Below are positions 36,700 through 49,085 of a stretch of DNA of 64,000 nucleotides, piece by piece. Origin of the DNA: Kudoa neothunni. Lineage: Eukaryota; Cnidaria. The stretch lies in assembly GCA_964304625.1 (NCBI GenBank), contig OZ199840.1, positions 3,038,001 to 3,102,000 on the forward strand, in the 5' to 3' direction. Every line of letters begins with the position of its first letter. Position 1 is the first letter of the stretch. The notes beneath the pieces were generated by a model that made no database searches, was not told the DNA's origin, and was given only the letters and a program-made list of their open reading frames with translations. A program made the position numbers and the translations under genes.

Positions 36700-38346
36700 A
36701 TGGCTAACTCAAAATCTGTTAAAATTGAACCTAAAGAGGAACCCATCCCATCAACAAATGATGATACTACCACTGCTGATGCCAAGGATCTGATTTCCTC
36801 GACACTACCAACCACCCCACAAAACTCGACTACTATAAATAATTCCAACAAACGACCACGCCGATTCAGAATGTGTCTTCTGTTTCAACAGTCTGAAGTT
36901 GGGCCGATTATTGGAAAGGTATCTCAATGGTGTTTTTAGCGACTAACCACTAACTGCCACATAATCTAGTCTGGTGCTAATATCAAAGCTATTAAGCAGA
37001 ATGTAATAATTGCTTTTTATTATGATGATGATAATAACGTTGTTGCTGTTGTTGTAGTGTGGTTGTGATTTAAACTTTCACGATCTCTACCAACGTAACA
37101 GGTATTGTGTTTGTTAATCGATCACAGATGGACCCATAACATCTTTTCTCCCAAGAACACTGATGATACACGGAGAGAAACCAAACATTCCTATTGCTAT
37201 TGAACACATTGCATGTGCTCTCAGGGTAATCACTTTACCATTTACAATTATGCGATCAAAAATCTACTACAACAAATTTTTTAGGAGGACGACCAAAATA
37301 GGGTTTCCTCCCAAGAGAACAACGGTGAGACCAATGGTGAAAAAAATTCGCGCGTTTCTATCTTCTGGATACTTCAACGTGATCATGCTATCAGTCTTAT
37401 TGGTAAAGAAGGCGCCAACTCAAAGCGGGTACGCGATGATACGCAAGCCACCGTTTCTGTAATTACCACTCATTCAATTATTAATTGTCTCGTTGGCGAT
37501 TAGCTTATATTCTGATCCTGATTCTGATTTTGATTGATGTAGGTTTTGTTCGGTGATGATCAGTCCTCCCCCGAACTTCTTGTCAGAATTACTGGAACTC
37601 CCAAAGAGATCGCCAATGCAGTTCAATTGTGCATTGACGAATTCATTAAAGTAACAATTTTTTCCAACTCTATGACATTACATATTGCATATCAATCATA
37701 TCATATCACGTCGTATCTAATAATGTATCGTGGAAATATTTAGGATCAGGGTAGATATAGCAGAGCTCCATTAAGACCGACAACTGGGTTCGACGGCTTC
37801 CGTAGACGATTGTTAAGTCAGGGAGGGCGTGGTTTCCGATACACTTCTTCCAAATACCGTATGCAATAAGCAACATTTTTTAATGAATTCTCCCACTTTT
37901 ATGTTAAATCCTAAAATTATCGTGTTTTAGGGTGGTCCTGACCAATTCAAAATCGAATCCACCCAAACCATCCAACTTCCTAGAGATGTATTTCATGGAT
38001 GACTTTGTTTGATATGTACTGGTTTTAGCTTGCTGGTGCTGTGATTGGCAAAGGTGGTGGTAACATTACTCGAATCAGAAACATATCTGGCGCCAGTATC
38101 AAAATAAATACTCCAGAGAAAGAAGATGATCTCGCCACTGTCGTTGTTGTTGGAAGACCTAGTTCGGTTGCTGTTGCCTTCGAACTGATCGAGGAATGCA
38201 TCCAAATTTTCCTTGCGCACGGTGTTCGTCTTAAGGCTGCGGCTGCCACCACTAATGGGGCCGACGCTAACGCCCAACTCTCTGTCAAGTCTGTAAATGC
38301 GGGTGGCCACAACAACTCCAGGTCGAGACGTCGACACAAAGAGTAA
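36700..38346 (+). CDS. Triple-KH RNA-binding protein, PCBP/hnRNP K family
   Basis: Exons: 36700-36918, 36970-37002, 37058-37094, 37128-37225, 37285-37458, 37543-37650, 37744-37858, 37931-37987 and 38029-38346. KH1 contains MCLLFQQSEVGPIIGKSG followed by ANIKAIKQN and LMIHGEKPNIPIAIEHI. KH2 contains RVSIFWILQRDHAISLIGKEG and ELLVRITGTPKEIANAVQL. KH3 contains IQLPRD, LAGAVIGKGGGNITRIRN, ISGASIKI and VVVVGRPSSVAVAFELIEE. The G-K-x-G loops are intact in all three. An Arg/Gly-rich linker (SQGGRGF) precedes KH3. These proteins bind C-rich RNA in splicing, stability and translation control. Plain GT-AG joining of the seventh and eighth exons leaves one base too many, so that junction is misjudged, alternatively spliced or damaged. 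An AATAAA at about 38459 is a likely poly(A) signal. Confidence 0.85.
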
Positions 38347-38947
38347 TTCCATGTGGAGATAATTTTTTCATGAGGTTTCTAGTAAATCTCAAGCCAGCTC
38401 CCAAGGTCCGGTCACAACTGATCCAGAATCCAAGGAAAACAGCGCTGTTGTCTCCAAATAATAAAACATTTCTTGTTGGTAATGGCTTCATCCTACTAAT
38501 AATCATCCTATTATTGGTAACATATTTTCCACAACTTTATTGTCTATTATTCTCTACTACTTATTCTGTTACACCTTTTCGATACATATGCTACTACGAC
38601 TACTACTTTGTGCAACCCTTTCTCGTTATTCACTGCTACAATCGTTAAATTCATTTACATTGTTACCAGTTTCAATTATCAACTTGTTGTGGTTTTATAA
38701 ATTTTTGTCTATTTTCATGGCAACGCCTCAAAATTGTGTACAGTAAGAAACCAATTCCACGTAATCCCATCGGGACCAAGAAAAAGTGCCCCAAATCGGT
38801 CACGTCCAATTTCACGAACTTGCGTGCGAAATTGTTTCAGAAAAAATTGACATTTAATTATGATTAAGTTGAGTTTAAAAACGCCTGCTAATTATATCCA
38901 ATTTTTAAAAAATAATTAAAACCAAAGAAATGTATTTACCCTTAATC
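38347..38947. other. 3' UTR and intergenic stretch of the KH gene
   Basis: The downstream sequence stays G+C-richer and free of obvious structure to about 38760. It contains a candidate poly(A) signal near 38459. Plus-strand frames of 68-92 codons here overlap each other and show no family resemblance, so I treat them as chance. Confidence 0.4.
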
Positions 38948-39232
38948 CAGTGTTTTCCAACTTGGGGGCGTAGGAAATTTTTGGTGGGTGGGGTAAGGAA
39001 TCTTTGAGTGTTTAATGAACGACTCTTGTCTTGTAGGTCGTGGAAAATCCTGAACATTGATGTAACATGGATAATGGTGAGATAAATGGACAGGTGGCGC
39101 ACATTAAAATAAATATTTCGATTTTTGATCTTGTTTATTTTTAAGCGAATGTGAATATCCTGAAGCAATACAAGAGTACTGATTAATTTATGTAAAAATA
39201 TAAAAACGTTTAACATGGTTTTTGCTCGGTAG
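38948..39232 (+). mobile_element. hAT-derived repeat, copy 1
   Basis: It begins CAGTGTTTTCCAACTTGGGG, a typical hAT terminus, preceded by the octamer ccttaatc (nnnTAnnn). The interior (a GATTTTTGATCTTG-TTTATTTTTAAGCGA block, then AATATCCTGAAG and TTTAACATGG) is shared, diverged, with 50316-50560. No right terminus was found. The copy is probably one end of a longer, truncated hAT. Confidence 0.55.
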
Positions 39233-39345
39233 AATCGGAATGGTTATAATTCCGATGTTGTCACATATATAACCATGATCCCCTCTTTTTTGTCTTATCC
39301 AATAACAATATTGATTAATTTTCAATATTAATTATTTCATTTAGG

Positions 39346-39560
39346 TGTCAATAGTTTTGATTATTATTAATTACTTCTGATCCAAAGATTGAAGGAATGG
39401 GCCAGGAATAATTTAAGTTAGGGTAATCTAAATAATTAAATCTGCGGACAGCTTGTGAGTAAGAGTAGATGGGATTAAAATGGGGATGCGCTTGCGTAGA
39501 TGCCGTTTTGGATTAGGATTTACCGTGAAAATAGTCCCTGCCTTTATATAAAGTTTGTAG
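39346..39560 (+). repeat. Hairpin-bearing repeat, copy 2
   Basis: The block TTTTGATTATTATTAATTACTTC is followed by a loop and GGCCAGGAATAATTTAAG. Then comes AATTAAATCTG, GTGAGTAAGAG, GCGCTTGCGTAGATGCCG, TTTTGGATTAGGATTTACC and TCCCTGCCTTTATATAAA. About 65% of the positions match copy 3 by eye over its 3' half. Confidence 0.5.
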
Positions 39561-39602
39561 AATGATGTTCCAATCTTCAATGATAATAATAATAAATAAT
39601 AC

Positions 39603-39800
39603 AGTCAAAGCTCGATTGTCCGGAAGAAAACTTGAATTTTAATTGGATTCTATTGAAAATACAATTCTATAAATCAATGATTCTCAATCTCAATCTGGGG
39701 TCATGGCAGATTTTGTGTCGGTCATGAAAAATTTTTTCGCTAATTTGGATGGCGCAGGAAAACGTGGAACCATACCGTGTAGGGTACCCTCTGAACAGAA
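39603..39800 (+). mobile_element. Pogo-like end with an adjacent hAT-like end
   Basis: CAGTCAAAGCTCGATTGTCC at 39604-39623, preceded by TA, fits a Tigger/pogo terminus. About 75 bases on, CAATGATTCTCAATCTCAAT followed by CTGGGGTCATGG fits a hAT (Charlie-like) end. Right ends of neither were identified, so the limits are uncertain. Confidence 0.35.
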
Positions 39801-40806
39801 AATGTTATTTTAACTTTTGTACTCGATGTATATTGATTTGAATATAACTATTATATTTAATTAAGTTACATATTGTTGTTTTATGAGTAACATAGCACAC
39901 TTCAAGATGGAAAGCGGTAAAAACTTAACTCATCATGCAACCTAAAATGGTCAACACATGTTATGATCGGGCAATATTCACTCTTTCGTTCGTTTGTTTT
40001 TGGTGCTCGCAAAAAGTTCTTTAACTTGAAAATCTGATACAGATGAGAGTTATCTTTTTCCATTAAATTTTAGACATGTAACTATTCATGTATTTCTTGC
40101 GCTCGTTTAATTTCATGACACAGCGATTTGACTTTATAATTTTTTCTATTTTTACGTATTTAATACTTAAATAAGATTATTCACAAAATATCTAAGCGGG
40201 CGGCTATTTATAAAAAATACAGTTTATATTTAATTTAGCTATTAAAATTTGAAGGTATTTTCGAGCAATTCAATTTATTCGCCAATTTAATGAATCAAAT
40301 CTAGACATTAAAAACATTATTCGTCCGGAATTTTCATTCAGAAAAAATTTTATTTAATAATATTATTAATTCATATGAAATTTAAGATTTTTTATACAAA
40401 ATAATGCTTGTAGACATTTCATGAAAATATAATCTGCACATCCCAACTATATTTTTTTACTGTCCTCATATGCCAATTATTATTTGTAATTAGGGATCGT
40501 AGTTTTCGACGTTTATTTAGGGTGATTCTGCACTGCGCGTGCGCATTGTTACAGCACTTTAAATTAAAAAAAATCGGAACAGGCACAGTACAAATAGCTT
40601 TTATATCAAGTAGCGATAGCAGAAGAACGTCGACAACAATATCAGAAACTAAAATTTTCACATTTTTGTCATTCTTTCTCCCTAAAAAAATAACCAGCGG
40701 AGAAGTGTCTTGAAACGCTTTTTTTACCCCTTCACGTCTGAATTTTTTTGTATCAAGGAAAAATATATATAAATTTAAATAAGTGCTTTTAATTTAAAAC
40801 CGATAA

Positions 40807-41024
40807 TTATATTCTTAAAATATCTTTTAGCATTTCATAAAAGTGGGCATTAAATGTTGTCCCGTATACCGGACATCCGGTATTAATGAACCGGAATTTG
40901 TGCGCAAGATAGAAATCGAAAGGAATTGCATAAAGAACAAAAAATAGTTTATAAAATGTGTAACACAAGTTCCGAATCGAGGTTCTTTGCATTAAAAGGC
41001 GCTGGTGCTATACCACACAGCTCT
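40807..41024 (-). repeat. tRNA-derived SINE-like unit
   Basis: On the minus strand TGTGGTATAGCACCAGCGCC (near 40998-41017) resembles a Pol III A box. CTCGATTCGGAAC (40969-40981) sits at B-box spacing, with CTTT...AAAG as an anticodon-like stem between them. About 160 bases of AT-rich body follow. A decayed tRNA gene is the alternative. Confidence 0.35.
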
Positions 41025-41474
41025 CGATCACGCATCTATGGTTGGTAGATTACAACCCTTATAATCCACATGTTACAATAACTTTACTAATTTGGGGGTG
41101 ATTTAATGTTACAAACTTCAGTATAGTGCTCAATTAATTACTTCTCTGTTGCGCGTGCGTTATTATCAAAAGATAAAAATATTTTAATAAGTATCGTTCA
41201 ACATTTAAACATTAACCAGGTGATTAAATTAATGTATGTAAAACAGATGGATACAACACAACAATATAGTAATTCTGTTGATTATTAAAAACCAGCTGCT
41301 AAAATCTCCTATGCAACCAACTTAATTGATGGATTAATTAATAAATATTTAACTTTTTTTGTATTTTATAATACGTTCATGTGTGTAATAAAAATATGAA
41401 GCATCCCAAAAAACACCTCAAATCCGATACCACTTAATCACGTGTATTTTGTTTTGATCGAGCGAGTGGCGATA
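41025..41474. other. Upstream region of WDR36
   Basis: About 450 bases between the SINE-like unit and the WDR36 start codon. No clear promoter motif is visible. The leader from about 41440 becomes G+C-richer. Confidence 0.3.
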
Positions 41475-44400
41475 ATGGGAGTTGATCGTGGTGTAGTAAT
41501 AGGTGCCGGGTTAGAAACTAGTCGATTATACCACCATTATCGAATGCTAGGGTTGGTTTCCAATCAAGTTAGGGCTGTAATTGAAACAAGAGGCAGTGAA
41601 TGTTTTGTTATAAGTTGTACTGGAAAAGTATTCCAAACCTACAACGTAATTTTCTTTTTTCCGGCCACATCCTATTTAACTAATATTTTTAGTGTGAAAA
41701 ACTCAATCTAGTTGTCTCAAGTAATTTCCATTGTTTGTAGCGAATTGATTTGGTTGTAATTGCGGGAAAGGTGATGAATTCGAAGAAGAGATAACTCACC
41801 TTCTGATCATTCCCCAAAATGGTCACGTAATCGTTGGATATGGGAAAGGTAGAGTAAAAATTCTTAAACGAGGAACCCAGGTAATTCTTATCAATGTTCA
41901 ATGAAATGGTTTTTTTCATTAACAATGTCAAATCGAATTAAGGTGATCGACGAGTTCGAACACCATAGCAAAATCAAGTTAATGATGTTGGCAGGAGATG
42001 CTATTTTGATTGTCGATGAACACAACACAGCAGTTGTTCAAAATCTCCAAAGTCATGGTATTTTTAAAAAAAACAAACCATCATTCATTTTTCTATGCAA
42101 TATTTTCAGAGGTGCTGTTGGAAATGTCGATTGGAAACAATAATTTTGATATAAGTGCAATATGTCATCCATCCACTTATTTGAATAAAATTTTGTTTGG
42201 TGCACACGATGGTTCGTTACAACTATGGAATATTAGAACAGGTCGACTGATTCATAGTTTTGAGAAAAACTGGGATGATGTCGAAATCACAGCACTTGTT
42301 CAATCCACTGCGGTAGATGTCGTTGCCATTGGGATGGCTAACGGCTACATTTATCTTTTCAACCTTAAAAGTGGATCTGTTCTTTATACTTTTCATCAAA
42401 GTTATGGTTGTGTTACTTGTATTAGTTTTCGCACAGGTGAGTCATTTATTATGCGCTTCCCATTTGTAGTATATTTATCAAATTAATCCACATTACAGAT
42501 GGTTTTGGTTACATGGCTACAGGAAGTCGTGATGGACACATAACAATATGGGATTTGGATCGCAATCAACTTTCCTATTGCATAATGGAGGCCCATCAAT
42601 CCGCAGTGACCACTCTTGAATACCTTCCAAATAGTACTATATTGTTGTCTACCAGTGATGACAATTCGATAAAAGTATTAATGTTGGGTTTTTGGTTGAG
42701 TGGAGTCGTATTCATCATTATATTCTAGGAGTGGATTTTTGATGGTAAACCAACCAATGAAAGTCTTTCAGATGAGGGTCATGCCAGATTGTACAAGTAT
42801 AGATCGGGACATTGTTCTCCGATCCAAAAACTCCGTTTCTTCTACTCTAACACCAAATCCACCGTCAACACCAACAATCAGTACACCATTCTAAGCTGTG
42901 GACAGGACAATTCACTTCGATATTTCAATCTTTATCGAGACGAACAGAATGTAGAAATATCTCAAGGTAAAATAGAGCATCAGTCCAAAAAGAAAAAGGT
43001 GGATTTGGCCGACCTACGTCTCACTAGCATTGTTGATTTTTCTTTTGCTAATCAAAGAGAGCATTTTTGGGACAACTGTGTCACCTGCCACAAGAAGGAC
43101 CACTATCCTCGAACGTGGAACATAGGTAATCGTAAAATTGGCAAACACATGCTTGGTTACAACACCAAAAGCTCCTTCAATATTGATGGTCAATTCCCGT
43201 TGGTGTGTGAAATGACCAGATGTGGCAATCTGGCAGTGATCGGTTACAATAAAGGATCAGTTGTGGTGTACAATGTACAGTCGGGACTTTTCTACAAGGA
43301 GTTCACTAATAAAAAAGCTCGAGCGCACAACCACCCTATCGTTGGTCTCTGTGTCGATAGTATCAACAAATATATGGTTAGTGTTGATGAAAGTGGTCTG
43401 ATGAAATTTTGGAATTTCCACAAGTCTATTCAATTGGGTCAACTATACTGCGAGACCGAACGTGTCTACAATGTGAGACTACATCCTGAGAATCTGTTGA
43501 TGGCGATTGCTGTTGTTGACACTGATCTTAAGAAAAATTTTATTAAAATTATTGATATTCAATCCCACCAAATAGTTAGAGTTTCTAAGGATCGCGATTT
43601 CAAACACATCAACGATATGTCGTTTACTGCTGATGGCAAATGGTTGATTGTTGCTACCGCGGATGGTCTACTATCTACTTGGGATGTTGTCACCAATCAA
43701 TTGATTGATTGTTTTGTCGCAGATCACGTTATCCAATCGATTGATCTTTCCCCTGGTGGAGATTTTTTAGTGCTAGCATACAATGATCAACGTGGTATTC
43801 ATGTGATAGCCAACCGGTTTATTTTCGATCCAACTACTATTGTTGTTCCTCTTCCATCCGACTATAACCCATTCCGAAATCAAGCTGCCATCACCACCAA
43901 TTCAACTAATTCTAAAGTGACCAATGAAAATAGTGATTGGCAAGCTGTGGTTCAAAAATTTATTAACTCCAAAAAAAACTACAATAATGTTTTAATGAAA
44001 ATTGGTCTTTTCCCCGAATCAAGATGGCTTTCACTGTCCAATATCGATCTTATTAAAGAGAGAAACAAACCCAAACAATCAAAGGTAATTCTCAAAAGTG
44101 CCCCTTTCTTTCTGCCAACTGTTAGTGGGTTGCAACCCTCATTTGATACAGTTAACAACACTACAGACGGTTCGCATTCAATCAATGCAAGTGATCTTAG
44201 CTCTCGATTCAAACGACTTAAAACCACAGACCCAATTTCCCCACTTGTACAACAATTAAACGAGTACCAGAAAAAGGACAAAAAAGCTATGATCAACTTG
44301 GTTGAATACCTATCCAAACTTAATCCCTCTATTATTGATTGTGAACTGAATTACTTGTCGGTCGATATGGAAGGTAGCGTGGAAGTTTTATTGAAATTTG

Positions 44401-44636
44401 TTGTATTTTTGGTGGACGTCGTCGATTGGGGACAGTATTTTGAATTCGTTCAAGGATTGCTCAGTTTATTCCTGAAATTACACTCTAAAACTCTTGCCTC
44501 AAATCATTCCATCTTCCAAACAGATTTATCCAATCTGCTAGAATCAGTCGAATATCGTCATAAATGCCTGCATTCTGCAATAAGTCAAACATTGTGTATA
44601 TTAGATTTTATCAAGAGCAACAATATTAGATTTTAA
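41475..44636 (+). CDS. WDR36: WDR36/UTP21, small-subunit processome WD40 protein
   Basis: Seven exons join in frame: 41475-41645, 41693-41720, 41771-41880, 41943-42057, 42110-42436, 42499-42674 and 42729-44636, giving 944 residues (human about 950). The N-terminal WD40 propeller includes HPSTYLNKILFGAHDGSLQLWN, whose first half is strikingly conserved, VDVVAIGMANGYI and GRDG-like blades. The second propeller follows, with CGNLAVIGYNKGSVVVYNVQSG. The C-terminal UTP21 domain starts around LFPESRWLSLSNIDLIKERN and ends in a helical domain with SLFLKLHSKTL. UTP21 is part of the UTP-B complex that processes pre-18S rRNA in the nucleolus. The start at 41475 (MGVDRG) is the first ATG in frame. All introns are 47-63 nt, and no lesion is seen. 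Confidence 0.95.
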
Positions 44637-45377
44637 GATTGTTCCACTCACTTATTAATGCTTATAAGTTGTTTTTGTTAATTATTGTGAATTTTTGTGC
44701 TTATATGTTGGCTAATTTCTATAGAAGTGGCGGTTTTTGAGATGCACATGTCTTTTAATATATAAAAAATAATTAGAAATTAAATCGAATTGTTCTCGAT
44801 TTTAAGATATGATATTTAGAAAAAATGATTTTTTAATTAATATTTAGTCCGCCAACAAATTTATTTGTTGACATAATTTTTTATAATTGTTGAACGCACT
44901 TTGAGCTCTAATTAAAAATAATGGATACACCTGTAGAATTTCTTCGTTAGTAATAACGGATTAGTTTGAATAAAAATTGTAAATTTTAAATAATACACAT
45001 CCTGGATTAGATGAAATCTGGAAATTTAGCTTAAATAAAATTCTACTTCAAATATTATTCGTTGAGCAAAAATTTTCAGCTCCTCTTGCTCGTATATCTT
45101 AAAAATGAATTAATTACGAAATCGTCCGTTTTTGCTGCTGTTAATGTTTTCCAAGGATTTAGCATATATTTATAAACAAAGTTATTTTGTTGTTTTGATT
45201 ATCATACGTGATTAAATTGTTCCCTATGTTATCTAGAGAGAAACGTAGATCATATAGCTTATTCAAAAGTTTTTCTCGGGAACCAATTAATCCCTGAATT
45301 TTTGGTTCATTCTCCTTTATGACTAATATAACAAAATAAAAAGTGATTTTTGGCACATAAATAATATTCAAGTGTTA
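44637..45377. other. 3' flank of WDR36
   Basis: An AT-rich noncoding stretch. Candidate poly(A) sequence (AATATAAAAAATAA) lies about 120 bases past the stop. Confidence 0.4.
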
Positions 45378-45590
45378 TTAGTTTTGACGATATTTAATTA
45401 TTTCTAGTCTCTGACTGAGAGTGAGAGAGAATGACCAAAAATAATTAAATACAACGTATTATAAAAAATTAAATCTGTATAGATCCTCGTGAGTAAGAGT
45501 TGCTGATTAAAAATTTCAATTGCGCAATCGTACCTGCTTTTTTGGATTAAAATTTACCTTGACAATAGCTTCTGCCTATAAAATATGATT
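45378..45590 (+). repeat. Hairpin-bearing repeat, copy 3
   Basis: TTTTGACGATATTTAATTATTTC pairs across a GAGAGTGAGAGAG-rich loop with GACCAAAAATAATTAAATAC. The 3' half follows: AATTAAATCTG, GTGAGTAAGAG, TTGCGCAATCGTACCTGC, TTTGGATTAAAATTTACC, TCTGCCTATAAAATATG. The same blocks appear in the same order as in copies 1 and 2. Confidence 0.5.
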
Positions 45591-47099
45591 AGATCGGTAA
45601 TTTATTGAATAAACTATTAACTATTTTATAATTATTAAGTTATTTAAGTCATAAATTTATTATAGATATATGAACATTGTATTATTAGAAATACACATAT
45701 TAAGTCAAAAAACATCTAATTGATAAGTAACTTAGTTAAATATACCCAAAATTTTGATATAAATTGTAAATTATAATGAATCAACTGACTTTATTTATTT
45801 TAAAAAATTTAAACACATCACGTGGAAATTATGGATGAACAGATTAAATAATCTCTCTTAATGCAAGAAAAAATTCAATGCACGTAAATTTATTATATAG
45901 ATTATAAAAATCTTTAATATGATGGTTTCTATGAAACGAACCACGTAAAGAAGTTGTCATCAACTCGCAAATAATGATGACCAATTTCTGTAAGACATGC
46001 AATCAAAATTGATTTAATATTTCAAAATAAATAATATTTCATCAATTAAAATATTTAACATTTAGAATTTTATAAAAAATTTTAAAAAAGTTTGAAAGTA
46101 TGAGGTTCAGGCTAATATATCCGAGAATGTGCACACACCCGACTTTGTCCGAATTAAAATTCTTTTAAAATTTAAGTTATTCTTTAAATTAAATTCATAT
46201 AACCCCGTGTCTTACTAACGAAAAATTATTACGAGCAAATAAATTTTGAAAGATGTGTAATAAATGTTTGTTATTAATAACACACTAAGACATCACAGAA
46301 AGTGTTTTACATTTTCTCAATCTCCCCAACAATAACTTAATTATAATAATCAATATTCAATAAATAAAATATCAAATTTAAAAAAATATAATGTGAGCAC
46401 CTCAGTGGTAAAGTTTCAGAGTTTATCTTAAGTAGGATCAGTTGAAAATACCAAGAATAGAATTGGATATTGTTTTCAAAGGGTCGATATACATACACTC
46501 TGTGCATTTTATCGAAATATAATTTACAAATGTTTTCAACTCAATTGTAATAAGATTTCTTTTTTATATACATCTAAAAATTATATCCGAAGAAGTTCGA
46601 TCGAAAAAGTAATTAAGGTGTTCAAATAAAGGGATTAATTACTCTGTGCTGATCTGGTGAGATTATATGAATGAAAATACTAATAAATACTATAAGCAAT
46701 TGAAAACAGTTTAAAGGCTTTAAATTTTGTTTTGTAAATTATAAAACCTATTACGCAATTTGTTTAGATTCGGTATTTTTATTTTGAAAAGATAAAATAA
46801 TTGAAAAAGTTATCTTTCTGATAAGGTTCAAATCTGAAATAACTAATACATATTCAATAACATTGAACGTGACGATATTTATATTATTGGAAAAAATTAA
46901 GTTATTAAATTTAATAAGATTATTTTATTTGAGCTGAACCGGTTAGTGAGATTAAAGGCGTGTAATATTTATCGGACTATTGAAAAGCTAGATTGAAGAA
47001 TTCGAAATTCGAAATTACCATCCCAACCTTATAACTATTCACGCATTATAGCTGACACCTTAAACCCAATAAATTAAAGTATTTGACGATATATTTCAA
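45591..47099. other. Intergenic stretch upstream of the LRCH gene
   Basis: About 1.5 kb, AT-rich, with no recognised feature. Confidence 0.4.
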
Positions 47100-48509
47100 A
47101 TGTCAAACATCATACAAGATCGAAAAAACAGCAACGAAAATGATCTTGTTTGTGTGAGGTTGGATCATTCACGACAAGGTCTACATACGATAATTGGAGC
47201 TAATTTTGAACATATTTTGACATTCAAGAATATATGTGTTATGGATCTATCTCACAACTATTTGAAGACGCTTCCAAATGAACTAGTCCAGCTGGATATG
47301 CTAGAAACTTTGAATTTATCCGACAACAGTATCAAAGATGTGAACAATATCGCCTGGTCACACATGAAGATTCTAACAATTGTGGATTTGAGTTTTAATG
47401 AAATTGAGATTTTTCCTAAAACGTTGGTGGGATCTAAAAGTCTAAAATGTTTAAATCTCCGTCGAAACTATATAAAGAGTGTTCCTTCCAATATTAAAGA
47501 ACTTAAGAATTTAGCAGAACTCTATTTGAGAAATAATCATCTAGAAGACCTTCCTGAAGATTTCTTTCAACTGACCAACCTGAAAATACTCGATCTAGGA
47601 TATAATCGAATAAAAATTGTACCAAGTAAAATAGTACATTGTAAGCATTTGGTCGAGTTGGACCTATCCTACAATATAATTTCAGAATTGCCAAAAGATA
47701 TAATCTATCTCAATGAATTGAATAAACTGAATGTGGATCAAAATCCTTTGATAAAACCGCCTATGGACATATGTGCCCTTGGTATGATGCATATATTTAA
47801 ATATTTTGCAAAATTAAATGTTGGCTCCTCATTCCACGCTGACCAGACACAATCTTTGACATCCAGGGCCATTAACGTGGCAAAATATATTTACCAACAG
47901 CCATCATCAACACCTACATCTAATAAACTCCATAAATATGCCAGTATGGGTGGAGTCAACGATTTCGATCATGAACTATTTAAAAGTAGATAGTATTTTA
48001 TTAATTTTCAATCTAACTATGTTTAGAATTCCAAAGATGGAGGAATGAAAGCAGCATATACGAACTTGATTCAACAAAACACCTATACGAAAGTATAATA
48101 CTCCCTAATAATGACTAAAGTATAGTTATTAAATCATTTTTTAGACCACACTGAACTCTGTCGGAGAGTTGTCAAAGTTATCAATAGCACGTTAAGAACT
48201 CATTACAAAGAAGAAAACATCATAAACGTATTATTAGATGGATCCATCTTGAATAAATATCTTGCCGAAACAGTCCCGTCGGCCATGAAATCGCATATTT
48301 CCAATTTTTCGAATGCTGCCAGCTATAAAATTTACATGCCTTTGATAACGGAAAGATGGGACAACTTTTTGAAGTGTTCCCTAAAGTTACTCAATGAGAA
48401 AAGTCCATATAATGACAGTGATATCCTAGCAATATCTAAAAATCCACTAAACCACATTGACATTATTCTTGATGTAATCCTCCTTATTTATAAAATAAAA
48501 GAAATATAA
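47100..48509 (+). CDS. LRCH: LRCH-type protein: leucine-rich repeats plus diverged calponin-homology domain
   Basis: Three exons join in frame, 47100-47985, 48027-48092 and 48145-48509 (introns 41 and 52 nt), giving 438 residues. About seven LRRs of the short type (LxxLNLSDNSIKxV) span residues 45-220 and end with the LRCH-like cap NPLIKPPMDICALGMMHIFKY. The last 110 residues fit a calponin-homology domain like that of LRCH1-4. Matching landmarks are RVVKVINSTL, NVLLDGSILNKYLAETVPS (the DGVxLCxLxNxxxP motif) and NFLKCSLKLL before a final helix. LRCH proteins bind DOCK GEFs and actin or septin structures at the cortex. The linker is far shorter than in vertebrates, which makes the protein compact. 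Confidence 0.85.
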
Positions 48510-49085
48510 TTGATTATTTGATTATCAAAGTATGATTATTATACTTTAGTTTATTTTCTGCTATCCTTGATCACCCATTTACATTGTAATGCAGTAAATT
48601 CTTGGCTATTCGTTGTAAAATTTTACAATGTTCGTAGTTAAAAAGTATTAACTAGATCATTCGAGATAATCTACAATAGGACTTGGGTTAACTAAATTCA
48701 AAATAATCATTTTGTTATTTTATTTTAAATAAATTTTTCTTGTTTAAATAATTTAAATAACATAACTTTAATTGGAATATTGTATCATTATACACTTAAC
48801 TATTTGCAATTCACCCTCCCCCCTACTCGCCTGTTTTTCATTTAATCTTTTGGACAATTTTTATCAAAAATTAGTTCATATTAACATAAATTGGTAAATA
48901 ATTTTAAAATAACAATGCCTGTAAATATAAAATGTAAAATTACAAAATAGAGATGATACAGAACTTATAGGTAACTAGTAATTAATTTTAAAATAACATG
49001 GTCAGTCATGAGCTTTCGTTTCTCCCTTCGGCTGTAAAGCAGCATTAAGCTGTGTCATACATCACTGTCGTTATAATCATCAGGA
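48510..49085. other. 3' flank of LRCH
   Basis: AT-rich, with no recognised feature. Confidence 0.4.

Noticed and set aside
38025-38352. Minus-strand frames of 104 and 119 codons opposite the KH3 exon
   Set aside because: Shadows of a well-supported plus-strand coding exon.
43979-44317. 112-codon minus-strand frame within WDR36
   Set aside because: Antisense shadow of the UTP21 domain coding sequence.
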